A stretch of 64,000 nucleotides of DNA, from contig NZ_LMBZ01000016.1 in assembly GCF_001439635.1 (NCBI RefSeq), forward strand, positions 62,001 to 126,000, given 5' to 3'. The notes under the pieces are model-generated. The model did not search any database. It worked only from the letters and a program-made list of their open reading frames with translations, and was not told the origin of the DNA. The stretch comes from Solibacillus cecembensis. Lineage in GTDB: Bacteria > Bacillota > Bacilli > Bacillales_A > Planococcaceae. Within the stretch, counting starts at the first letter, position 1, and every line of letters begins with the position of its first letter. This document shows, one piece after another, positions 54,781 to 62,738 of this stretch. Both the position numbers and the translations under genes were made by a program.

Positions 54781-55420
54781 ATTTAAACACTTTATCAATT
54801 TCATCTCTGTCGTAATCTAATATCCAATCATTGTATGTGTTATAAATGTCTCGTATAGATTCAGTTGAGGTAGCAAGCAAATCACAGCCTCGATCATCGT
54901 ACACGTGAAATATGGTTTTCCTTTCGATATTAAAAAAATATACCCTATGAAAAATGCTTGGTTGGAATCCTAAATCATGATTGCATACTGCCTTTAACAA
55001 TGAAATATAGTTAATATCAGACGCTTTACATTTAAGAGTAAACCTATGCGTTTTATATTTTCCGTCTTCATCATCTTCTGGAAAAATATAAGACATTTCT
55101 GCATGCTTCAATTTATATAAGGTTGATTTTTCATAGACATAGGGAGAAAAAAGCCTCGTTTTGTGCTTGTAGGATTTTCCATCTCCAAAATCGTTCACAT
55201 CTACTACAACAAAAATATCCTCGTTTTGTAAATGTAATGCTTCAAATAACGTGACAGCCCTTTTATAAACACCTTGTACATAAGGACTGTTTTCATAATT
55301 GTATTTTCTATCCCACCCAACGCCTAATTCGAAACGTATGCCAATTTCCCAGTTATAAAACAGGGGTGGTCTAAGGTTAAAGTTAGGGAAATTTCTATTA
55401 ATATAGTCATTTATGAGCAT
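54779..55420 (-). CDS. DUF3885 family protein
   Basis: 213 aa. It fits the DUF3885 family throughout: FYNWEIGIRFELGVGWDRKY near the N-terminus, YKRAVTLFEALHL, and the C-terminal IFHVYDDRGCDLLAT followed by YNTYNDWILDYDRDEIDKVF. It is soluble with no signal. Members often lie in toxin/immunity clusters of Bacilli, but no toxin is seen here, so a role is not assigned. AGAGGT stands before ATG 55420; the frame is open to 55447 without a site. It is divergent from cdr. Confidence 0.83.
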   Translation of the reverse strand: MLINDYINRNFPNFNLRPPLFYNWEIGIRFELGVGWDRKYNYENSPYVQGVYKRAVTLFEALHLQNEDIFVVVDVNDFGDGKSYKHKTRLFSPYVYEKSTLYKLKHAEMSYIFPEDDEDGKYKTHRFTLKCKASDINYISLLKAVCNHDLGFQPSIFHRVYFFNIERKTIFHVYDDRGCDLLATSTESIRDIYNTYNDWILDYDRDEIDKVFK

Positions 55421-55602
55421 AGCCAAACCTCTTTTCTTAAAAACCAAAATTACATTACTATTTTAACATAAATTTCAAGTTCATTAACACTATTTACTAA
55501 AAATAGGTAAAAAGAAAAACTGAGATAATATTTATTCTGGGGGGAAATACTTCATAATAATAATCAACATCAAATTTTCCTAGATTAAAGATCTACCCAC
55601 CG

Positions 55603-55631
55603 TTGACAATATACCTTGTGGGGTATAAACT
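55603..55631 (+). promoter_or_regulatory. Promoter with CsoR/CstR-type operator before cdr
   Basis: A consensus -35 TTGACA (55603-55608) is followed by the near-palindrome TATACCTTGTGGGGTATA (55610-55627), ending in a -10-like TATAAA/TAAACT. Operators of the CsoR/CstR repressor family have the form ATACC...GGTAT around a G/C centre. A CstR-type persulfide sensor would fit the cdr gene downstream. No csoR/cstR gene is in the window. Confidence 0.55.
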
Positions 55632-55677
55632 AGAAGTAGCAAATAAAAATTAAATCAGCTAATTGGAGGTATTCATA

Positions 55678-57369
55678 ATGAAAAAAATCGTAGTCGTTGG
55701 TGGCGTAGCGGGTGGGGCATCTGCAGCAGCACGTATTCGTCGTTTAGATGAAGCCGCTCAAATTGTTATGTTTGAAAAAGGACCCCATGTTTCCTTTTCA
55801 AACTGTTCATTACCATATCATTTAAGTGGCATTGTCGAAAATAGCAATCGTTTATTATTAATGAATCCACAATCATTTGAATCTAAATATAACATCGACG
55901 CGAGTGTAAATAGTGAAGTCGTAAAAGTAAATCGTGCCGAAAAAACAGTAACGGTTAAAAATAGCGATACGGGTGAAACGTATGAGGAAAGTTATGATCG
56001 TTTAATTTTATCACCAGGAGCAAGCCCAATCGTACCGAATCTTGAAGGAGTTCAATTACCACATGTGTTTACGGTGCGTAATGTCGTTGATATTGAACGT
56101 TTACAAAAGGCTATTGTTGAAATCGACGCTAAAAATATCGCAGTCATTGGTGGCGGATTTATCGGTGTGGAAGTAGCTGAAAACTTGAAGCTCGCTGGTC
56201 GTGGCGTGTCACTTGTAGAATTTGCCCCACAAATTTTAACGCCATTTGATGATGATATGGTGCAAATTTTACACAAAGAAATGGTAGACAAAGGTGTAGA
56301 GCTTATTGTAAATGACGGATTAGCGAAAATTTCGGAAACTGCTGTTACATTAAACTCGGGTAAAGAAATTCAAGCGGATATCGTTGTGTTAGCGATTGGT
56401 GTGCGTCCTGAAACATCACTTGCTTCGGAAGCAGGGCTTGAAATCGGTGAAACAGGTGCCATTAAAGTGAATCAAAATTATCAAACGAATGACCGCAATA
56501 TTTATGCGGTAGGGGATGCAATCGAAGTGTATCACCGCCTACTGAATAAGCCGACACGTTTAGCATTAGCCGGACCAGCGCAGCGTCAAGCACGTGCTGT
56601 AGCAGATCATATTTACGGCATACCGGTTGTCAATAAAGGTGTTATTGGTTCTTCTAGTATCCAAATATTTGATTACAATGCCGCAGCAACTGGTTTAACG
56701 GAGCATATCGCGAAACAAGCTGGATTTAACGTAGAGGCGGTGTATGTCATTGCACCGGATAAAGTAGGGTTAATGCCTTCAAGTAATCCGCTTCATTTTA
56801 AACTGATTTTTGAAGTACCAACAGGTCGTATTTTAGGTGCACAAGCGATTGGCAAAGGGAATGCGGACAAGCGTATTGACGTGATGGCGACGCTTATAAC
56901 GATGAATGGAACGATTGAAGATTTAAAGGAGCTTGAATTATCGTATTCGCCAATGTTTAGCACGGCAAAAGATGTTGTGAATATGGCGGCATTAGTGGCG
57001 ACGAATATTATGCATGGGCGATTCAAGCAAGTGCGTGTGAGTGAAGTACGTTCTTTAGTGGAAAGTGGCGCGGTGATTATTGATGTGCGTGAAGTGAATG
57101 AATTTGCGAATGGTCATTTAAAAGGTGCGCTAAACATTCCGTTAAGTGAGTTCCGTGAGCGCATGCACGAAATTCCAAAGGATGTACCGGTTTACGTACA
57201 TTGCCGCTCTGCACAACGCAGCTATAATGCGGTTATGGCGTTAGAAAATAGTGGTTATGAAAATGTGTATAATATTTCAGGTTCATTCCTCGGTATTTCC
57301 TTGTATGAGGCTTACAACGATCAAGTGCTAAATAGAGAGCCTATTGTGACGACTTATAATTTTAAATAA
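55678..57369 (+). CDS. cdr: CoA-disulfide/persulfide reductase with C-terminal rhodanese domain
   Basis: 563 aa. A flavoprotein disulfide reductase of the CoADR family: FAD motif VGGVAGGASAAARIRR, single active-site Cys43 in SFSNCSLPYH, NAD motif VIGGGFIGVEVAENL, and the C-terminal dimer domain. A rhodanese domain follows from about residue 460, with Cys509 in VHCRSAQRS. This two-domain form (CoADR-RHD) reduces CoA persulfide or disulfide and is linked to sulfide/persulfide detoxification. GGAGG precedes ATG 55678. The operator upstream suggests induction by reactive sulfur (inference). Confidence 0.92.
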   Translation: MKKIVVVGGVAGGASAAARIRRLDEAAQIVMFEKGPHVSFSNCSLPYHLSGIVENSNRLLLMNPQSFESKYNIDASVNSEVVKVNRAEKTVTVKNSDTGETYEESYDRLILSPGASPIVPNLEGVQLPHVFTVRNVVDIERLQKAIVEIDAKNIAVIGGGFIGVEVAENLKLAGRGVSLVEFAPQILTPFDDDMVQILHKEMVDKGVELIVNDGLAKISETAVTLNSGKEIQADIVVLAIGVRPETSLASEAGLEIGETGAIKVNQNYQTNDRNIYAVGDAIEVYHRLLNKPTRLALAGPAQRQARAVADHIYGIPVVNKGVIGSSSIQIFDYNAAATGLTEHIAKQAGFNVEAVYVIAPDKVGLMPSSNPLHFKLIFEVPTGRILGAQAIGKGNADKRIDVMATLITMNGTIEDLKELELSYSPMFSTAKDVVNMAALVATNIMHGRFKQVRVSEVRSLVESGAVIIDVREVNEFANGHLKGALNIPLSEFRERMHEIPKDVPVYVHCRSAQRSYNAVMALENSGYENVYNISGSFLGISLYEAYNDQVLNREPIVTTYNFK

Positions 57370-57372
57370 ATG

Positions 57373-57408
57373 AAAAAGGGCAAGCGTAAATAAGCTTGTC
57401 CTTTTTTT
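57373..57408 (+). terminator. Intrinsic terminator after cdr
   Basis: AAAGGGCAAGC pairs with GCTTGTCCTTT (57394-57404) over a short loop, with a T run to 57408. Confidence 0.9.
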
Positions 57409-57451
57409 ACAATGAAGAATCAATTCTACTTTGATCGAAGAAAGGACGCAT

Positions 57452-58486
57452 ATGGATTACTTATCAATCGGCTCCATCAATGTTCCATATAGTTGGCTCG
57501 CATTTTTTGGGGCCGTTTTTATTTCAGAATGGATGACGAAAAAGAATAAGGATGCGCAATTGGATGCATACCTCTTTTTATACATTATCATTTGGAAGCT
57601 TAGTTATATCATTTTTTATTTTGATGCGTTTATCAATGCACCTATGTCCATCCTTTATTTTGATGGGGGAATGAAAGGACATTATTTAGCTATTTTCATT
57701 ACGGTTCTTCAGCTTATTCGAAAACGGCATACGCTTCATTTAGACGCATTATGGCAAGGCTTAATTCTTTTCATTGCAAGTTTCCACGTTATTATGGGTT
57801 TGTTGCTGCAAAATTGGCTAATTGTTGTTTTGGCGGTTATGGCACTTGTTGTCCTATTCAAAAATAGCCGTATTGCTACGTTTTTTGTGAGCTTACTTTT
57901 ATTTATGCAGAACCCGCTTCAATCTGTGTGGCCAGCGATTTTTATTGTGTTCCTTATCTTGTTGGTGGCACTTGGTCGCACGAAGCAGCTACAGCAAATA
58001 TTTGCGATTGCGGTGATTGCGCTATTCATCGGGATGATGTTGTATGCACCACAGCAAAAAAATATAGCATCCATTACAATGGAAGAAATTACGTTAACGA
58101 CAACAGCAGGGGATAGCCGAACATTACACAATGCAGAGAAGCAACTGACTATTGTTAATTTCTTTGCGACGTGGTGTCCGCCGTGTAAGGCGGAAATGCC
58201 GCATTTACAAGCATTCCAAGAAAAACTTCCGGAAACTGTCGAGCTTGTTGGCGTTAATTTAGCCGCGCGCGATGATGGAGAGCAAGCATTACAAAACTTC
58301 TTGGAGCAATACAACGTCACGTATCCGATTTTAGTAGATGGTGAGGATTCAGCGGGAAAGGCATTCAGTGTCTTAACGATTCCGACAACGGTTCTTTTAA
58401 ATGCACAGGGGGAGGAGTTGCATCGTATTGTCGGTCCGTTAAGCGAAGCAACATTACAGCAGCTCGTTGAACGCTATACGCAGTAA
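57452..58486 (+). CDS. Membrane-anchored TlpA/ResA-like thiol-disulfide oxidoreductase
   Basis: 344 aa. The N-terminal ~200 residues contain about six or seven membrane helices. The segment SILYFDGGMKGHYLAIF is reminiscent of prolipoprotein diacylglyceryl transferase, though the Lgt signature is not intact. The C-terminal domain is a thioredoxin fold with Trp241-Cys-Pro-Pro-Cys245 in FFATWCPPCKAEMP and the cis-Pro in TIPTTVLL. It most likely faces outside and reduces disulfides, as in TlpA/ResA. ATG 57452 has AAAGGA upstream. The larger frame from TTG 57431 lacks a site. Confidence 0.82.
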   Translation: MDYLSIGSINVPYSWLAFFGAVFISEWMTKKNKDAQLDAYLFLYIIIWKLSYIIFYFDAFINAPMSILYFDGGMKGHYLAIFITVLQLIRKRHTLHLDALWQGLILFIASFHVIMGLLLQNWLIVVLAVMALVVLFKNSRIATFFVSLLLFMQNPLQSVWPAIFIVFLILLVALGRTKQLQQIFAIAVIALFIGMMLYAPQQKNIASITMEEITLTTTAGDSRTLHNAEKQLTIVNFFATWCPPCKAEMPHLQAFQEKLPETVELVGVNLAARDDGEQALQNFLEQYNVTYPILVDGEDSAGKAFSVLTIPTTVLLNAQGEELHRIVGPLSEATLQQLVERYTQ

Positions 58487-58582
58487 ATAAGTATCAGGCA
58501 TATGAAACTTCATGTGCTCTGGCACTTATTATTTTTTTCGCCATATGATGAAAGGAGTTCGATGATTTCGAGGGGGACCATC

Positions 58583-59155
58583 ATGCATTGGATAACCATC
58601 ATTGTAATCGGTATCGCGGCAAATTTAGATAACTTAGGAATTGGCTTAGCGTATGGCGTGAAACAAATGAGAATTCCATTTCTATCAAACGTAAGTATTG
58701 CGATTACTTCGATGATTGTCACGTATTTCGCGGTATGGATTGGTGGCACGCTCGGCACGTATATGTCCGTACATATTGCCAATCTTTTAGGGAGCCTTTT
58801 GCTATGTGTCATAGGTTTGTGGACGTTAGTTTCTCAAAAATTTGGCCATGAGGAAATTTTGCAAAATCCACAATTAGTTGATCGAGATAATAATAATGTC
58901 ATTTCTTTAAGCGAATCGATTCTTCTTGGATTTATTTTATCGATCAATTGCTTAGCTGCGGGCATTGGTATTGGTGCGAACGGAATTTCCGCAGTTTGGA
59001 CGGTACTTTCAATCGGATTTTTCTCTATTGTAACCGTTGGATTGGGGAGTCATTTCGGATCACTCATTTCGAAAACATTTATCGGAAGGTATTCGACAGC
59101 TATTTCAGGGTGGTTGCTTATCATTATTGGTATTTTTGAAGTTTTCGCGAGGTAG
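58583..59155 (+). CDS. ytaF: Sporulation membrane protein YtaF (MntP-like)
   Basis: 190 aa with six membrane segments in two similar halves (GIAANLDNLGIGLAYGVK and ILSINCLAAGIGIGANGI), the pattern of the YtaF branch of the MntP/LysE-like family. YtaF is expressed during sporulation; its substrate is not established. ATG 58583 is chosen because AGGGGG (58571-58576) lies six bases before it and the family N-terminus begins at MHWITIIVIGIAANLD; ATG 58562 with AAAGGAG is an alternative. It converges with a P-type ATPase gene at a shared terminator. Confidence 0.85.
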   Translation: MHWITIIVIGIAANLDNLGIGLAYGVKQMRIPFLSNVSIAITSMIVTYFAVWIGGTLGTYMSVHIANLLGSLLLCVIGLWTLVSQKFGHEEILQNPQLVDRDNNNVISLSESILLGFILSINCLAAGIGIGANGISAVWTVLSIGFFSIVTVGLGSHFGSLISKTFIGRYSTAISGWLLIIIGIFEVFAR

Positions 59156-59173
59156 TACAAAAAGACAATATAA

Positions 59174-59213
59174 AAACACCATTTTGAAGGCACTGCTCAA
59201 AATGGTGTTTGTT
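59174..59213. terminator. Bidirectional terminator between ytaF and the ATPase gene
   Basis: AAACACCATTTTGA (59174-59187) and TCAAAATGGTGTTT (59197-59210) form a perfect 14-bp stem with a 9-nt loop. T follows on both strands' 3' sides. Confidence 0.88.
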
Positions 59214-59224
59214 TCATTCTACGT

Positions 59225-61831
59225 TTACTTACTTCGAACGAATAGTAGTTTATACCATTGATTCACGAGGAATGGCATGACAGACAAGAAATAAATGAGG
59301 CTTAATTGTGCTGAATTTAACGTGGCTACTTCAAACACACCTGTAAGCGCGGGTACAAATAACACGACATGTAAACTTAAAACACCTATTAAAAACGCAA
59401 CCCATGTATATAAATTCGAAAACAGACCGATTGCGAAAATGGATTCTTTCGACCGTGAGTTAAAGCCGTGGACAAGTCGTGACAAACATAATGTGGCGAA
59501 GGCCATGGTACTTGCTGTTAGTGTATCGCCCGTTGCTAAGCCCACTTGGAACGCAACGATTGTCGCAATGGCAATTAATAAACCTTCGAGTAGGACCTGT
59601 GTTGTAAAGGCTTTATTTAATAACGGAGCGTGAATATTTCGCGGCTTGTCCTTCATCGCATTTTTATTATGCGGCTCTAACCCAATCGCAATGGCAGGTA
59701 AGCTATCTGTCAGTAGGTTAATAAATAGTAAATGAACGGGTGCAAAGGGAACGGCTAAACCAAATATCGTTGCATATAACACAACAAAAATCGCACCAGC
59801 ATTCCCGGACAATAAGAACAAAATAGCGTTTTTAATATTCGTATATAAACTTCTACCGTTGGAAATGGCTGTGACAATTGTTGAAAAATTATCATCGGTC
59901 AAAACCATAGCTGACGCATCTTTTGCTACTTCAGTACCGGTCATACCCATTGCTACACCGATATCCGCTTGCTTTAAGGCGGGGCCATCATTGACACCAT
60001 CACCTGTCATAGCCACGACATTTCCTTTTTCCTGCCATGCTTTGACAATACGGATTTTTTGCTCTGGTGTGACACGAGCATAGACGGAAATATTTTCAAC
60101 CAACTCTTGTAGCTGTTCATCTGTTAACCCTTCAATATCATGTCCTTCAATGGCTTCTGAAGGATCATTTAACAGCCCAATTTCTTTCGCAATGGCAGTC
60201 GCCGTTAATTTATGGTCACCTGTAATCATGACAGGCTTGATTCCAGCATTGATACAGCTTTCAATCGCTTCTTTCGTTTCTTTTCTTGGCGGGTCCATCA
60301 TCGCAATTAAACCGACAAACGTTAAATCCTGTTCGATTTTTTCATCGATTATTTGATTGCCATTCACTTCTTTGTATGCAATCGCCAGCACGCGCAGCCC
60401 ATTCATTGAAAAGCCGCTATTGATGGCTTCGATTTTTCTACGCTGTTCATCTGTCATTGGAATTGGACCGTTTGACGTGTCGATTTTCACGATGCGATTG
60501 AGCAGAACATCTAAAGCCCCTTTTGTAATGAGGATGTTTTTCTGTTCAAAGTGATTGACGGTACTCATCAGCTTGCGGTCCGAATTAAAAGGGATTTCAG
60601 CAATTCTAGGATAGCGATTTCTAATACGTAATTCATCATAACCGTAATGCTTGCCTAATTTCACGAGGGCAATTTCAGTCGGATCGCCAATTTCTTTTTC
60701 ATCTCTTTCCAACGCATCATTACATAAAACAGCTTTTAAAAGTAGATTTCTTTGCAACGTGTTATCTGTATGTAGTTGATCATATGGTACGACTTTTTGA
60801 TCAACGTACACTTGAAGCGCAATCATTTTATTTTCCGTTAATGTACCTGTTTTATCAGAACAAATGACCGATACACTGCCCAAACTTTCAACCGCATAAA
60901 GCTTACGGATTATGGCGTTTTCCTTCGCCATTTTTTGCGTACCAAATGCTAACACAATCGTCACAATGGAACTTAATGCTTCTGGAATGGCTGCTACGGC
61001 AAGTGAAACGGCAAACATGAACGAATCACCTAATGCTCGTCCACGAAATAGGTCAATGAGGAAGATACCTAAACAGATGAGCGTAATGCCTAAAGCTAAT
61101 TTTTCCCCAAACTGATCGAGACTTACTTGAAGAGGGGTTTTCTTTTCCTTTGCTGTATCCATTAAATTGGCGATTTTGCCGATTTCCGTATCCATGCCAA
61201 TCGCTGTTACAATCACAATGCCGCGCCCACTCGTCACGAAGCCGCCTGTGAACACCATATTTTTTTTATCTCCAGTTGTAACACGGTCTTTTCGAATAGG
61301 GTCGATCATTTTTGCGACGGCTAATGATTCACCTGTCAGCGAACTTTCATTCACATGCAAATTATAGCTGGCTAATAAGCGTCCATCTGCATTGATATAA
61401 TCCCCAGCATCCAAATAAAGCAAATCCCCAACGACGATATCTTTTGAAGGGATTTCGATAATTTGTTTGTTGCGCATCACTTTGGCAACGGGGGAGGTGA
61501 GTGCTTTGAGCTTGTCCAAAGACTGCTCGGCTTTCACATGCTGCACCGTACCAAGGATGGAGTTTAAAAAAATGACTATGAGTATAACAATAGTACTTTC
61601 TACTTCGCCTAATAGAAATGAAATAACAGCGGCAACGATTAAAATAATGACTAATAAATCTTTAAACTGTCCAAAGAAAACGGCCAATGTGCTTGTCCTT
61701 TTACCTTCTGTTAATTGATTATAACCGTTTGTTTCTTGCCTTTTGAGGACGTCATAATTATACAAACCTTGATTGGACACGTTCAATTTCTTCATGACTT
61801 CATCTGCTGTTTGTTTATGATATGCGACCAT
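59225..61831 (-). CDS. P-type cation ATPase, calcium-transporting type
   Basis: 868 aa on the minus strand. A full P2-type ATPase: N-terminal cation-ATPase domain (HKQTADEVMKKLNVS), actuator with LTGES, M4 motif AAIPEALSSIVTIVL, phosphorylation site CSDKTGTLTENK, nucleotide-binding KGALDVLL, hinge TGDGVNDGPALKQADIGVAMG, and the C-terminal membrane domain with LLFINLLTDSLPAIAIGLEP. These features group it with bacterial Ca2+ pumps (PMCA/SERCA-like), though PEAL in place of PEGL leaves the ion somewhat open. GAAAGGGG precedes the ATG. It is a single gene, converging with ytaF. Confidence 0.92.
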   Translation of the reverse strand: MVAYHKQTADEVMKKLNVSNQGLYNYDVLKRQETNGYNQLTEGKRTSTLAVFFGQFKDLLVIILIVAAVISFLLGEVESTIVILIVIFLNSILGTVQHVKAEQSLDKLKALTSPVAKVMRNKQIIEIPSKDIVVGDLLYLDAGDYINADGRLLASYNLHVNESSLTGESLAVAKMIDPIRKDRVTTGDKKNMVFTGGFVTSGRGIVIVTAIGMDTEIGKIANLMDTAKEKKTPLQVSLDQFGEKLALGITLICLGIFLIDLFRGRALGDSFMFAVSLAVAAIPEALSSIVTIVLAFGTQKMAKENAIIRKLYAVESLGSVSVICSDKTGTLTENKMIALQVYVDQKVVPYDQLHTDNTLQRNLLLKAVLCNDALERDEKEIGDPTEIALVKLGKHYGYDELRIRNRYPRIAEIPFNSDRKLMSTVNHFEQKNILITKGALDVLLNRIVKIDTSNGPIPMTDEQRRKIEAINSGFSMNGLRVLAIAYKEVNGNQIIDEKIEQDLTFVGLIAMMDPPRKETKEAIESCINAGIKPVMITGDHKLTATAIAKEIGLLNDPSEAIEGHDIEGLTDEQLQELVENISVYARVTPEQKIRIVKAWQEKGNVVAMTGDGVNDGPALKQADIGVAMGMTGTEVAKDASAMVLTDDNFSTIVTAISNGRSLYTNIKNAILFLLSGNAGAIFVVLYATIFGLAVPFAPVHLLFINLLTDSLPAIAIGLEPHNKNAMKDKPRNIHAPLLNKAFTTQVLLEGLLIAIATIVAFQVGLATGDTLTASTMAFATLCLSRLVHGFNSRSKESIFAIGLFSNLYTWVAFLIGVLSLHVVLFVPALTGVFEVATLNSAQLSLIYFLSVMPFLVNQWYKLLFVRSK

Positions 61832-62063
61832 TCGATTCCCCTTTCAGTGTGTGATGATGTGTAGATAAATCTAAAGATAGCAATTGAAGATGAATCTACG
61901 TATTTTGCACTTTCATCTACTTCACTCTCATAATACTCAAACGAGTACAAGACTATTCCTAGATTTATAATGTTGAAAGGTAGATTTTGAAATATTTCAT
62001 TGTTGATTTGATGTTATTATCATCGTTTATGGATGGATATTTTGAGCAAGGAGAGAGATAGGA

Positions 62064-62417
62064 ATGAAAAAAGGAATGATGATGGCCTTTGCAGCAATTG
62101 CCATTATATTTGGAATAATGTTTAGTATGATTAATATCTTAAACTCTTCTGAACCGGAGTATAATCCTGTGATAATTCGTTCTACGGAAGAACAGGTCAA
62201 GGAATTTTTGATGCAAGAAAAGGGCTATTCTGAAAATGAAATACAAAAGATTGAATCTAAAAGGAAGGCAAAAACTTCGGATGGCTCTGCAATAGAGCCT
62301 ATAAGGTCTACACCGTTAGTAACTAAAAACCAAAACTCCTTGTCATTGTTATATTCGATTAGTTTTGCTTTAAACTCATTTCCACCTTTAGTTTTAACGT
62401 TCACTTCTTCGATTTGA
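62064..62417 (+). pseudogene. DUF3139-like gene with a replaced C-terminus
   Basis: The first ~70 codons look genuine: AAGGAGAGAG ribosome site, a membrane helix (MMAFAAIAIIFGIMFSMIN), then EEQVKEFLMQEKGYSENEIQ and basic residues, as in the DUF3139 family. From about 62275 on, the frame reads a Ser/Leu/Pro-rich string that has the look of an antisense translation. On the opposite strand the same bases give a normal-looking protein segment. The natural C-terminus of the family is missing. A rearrangement has joined two oppositely oriented gene pieces. Confidence 0.5.
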
Positions 62418-62567
62418 GGGTCAAGTATCTTCCCTCTGATTAAATCGGTATAATCTGAAAAATAAGATTCTAAACACTCCTTCATCCAGAGCGCTTAAAT
62501 CTACTTTGCTTGTAATAGCAGCTGCAGTAGGTTGTAAAGTAGCTACAATGGTAAATATGGATTTCAT
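62276..62567 (-). pseudogene. Frameshifted, truncated minus-strand gene piece
   Basis: On the minus strand a frame starts at ATG (62567) with MKSIFTIVATLQPTAAA, then KVDLSALDE. After a one-base shift near 62490-62480 it continues as LESYFSDYTDLIRGKIL, KTKGGNEFKAKLIEYNNDKE and FWFLVTNGVDLIGSIAEP. It stops making sense near 62276, where the plus-strand DUF3139-like piece begins. The parent family is not recognised. Confidence 0.4.
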
Positions 62568-62709
62568 AAATCAGGCATTTTAGTTTTAATCATCATTATA
62601 TTGCAATTGCAGTTGTAAGAATATTATAATTTTAACAATTTACTTGTCCGCACTATAGTAATGCAAATACACAACTAAACTACTATATTTGAATAAAATA
62701 TTTTTGTGG

Positions 62710-62715
62710 TATAAT
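62710..62715 (+). promoter_or_regulatory. Extended -10 promoter of the cytolysin gene
   Basis: TGGTATAAT (62707-62715) is a perfect extended -10 element; the -35 is weak (TTGAAT at about 62689). Transcription would begin just at the AAAAAAGGAG ribosome site, giving a very short leader. No PlcR-type box is seen. Confidence 0.45.
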
Positions 62716-62738
62716 TTCCTAAAAAAGGAGTGATTTTT

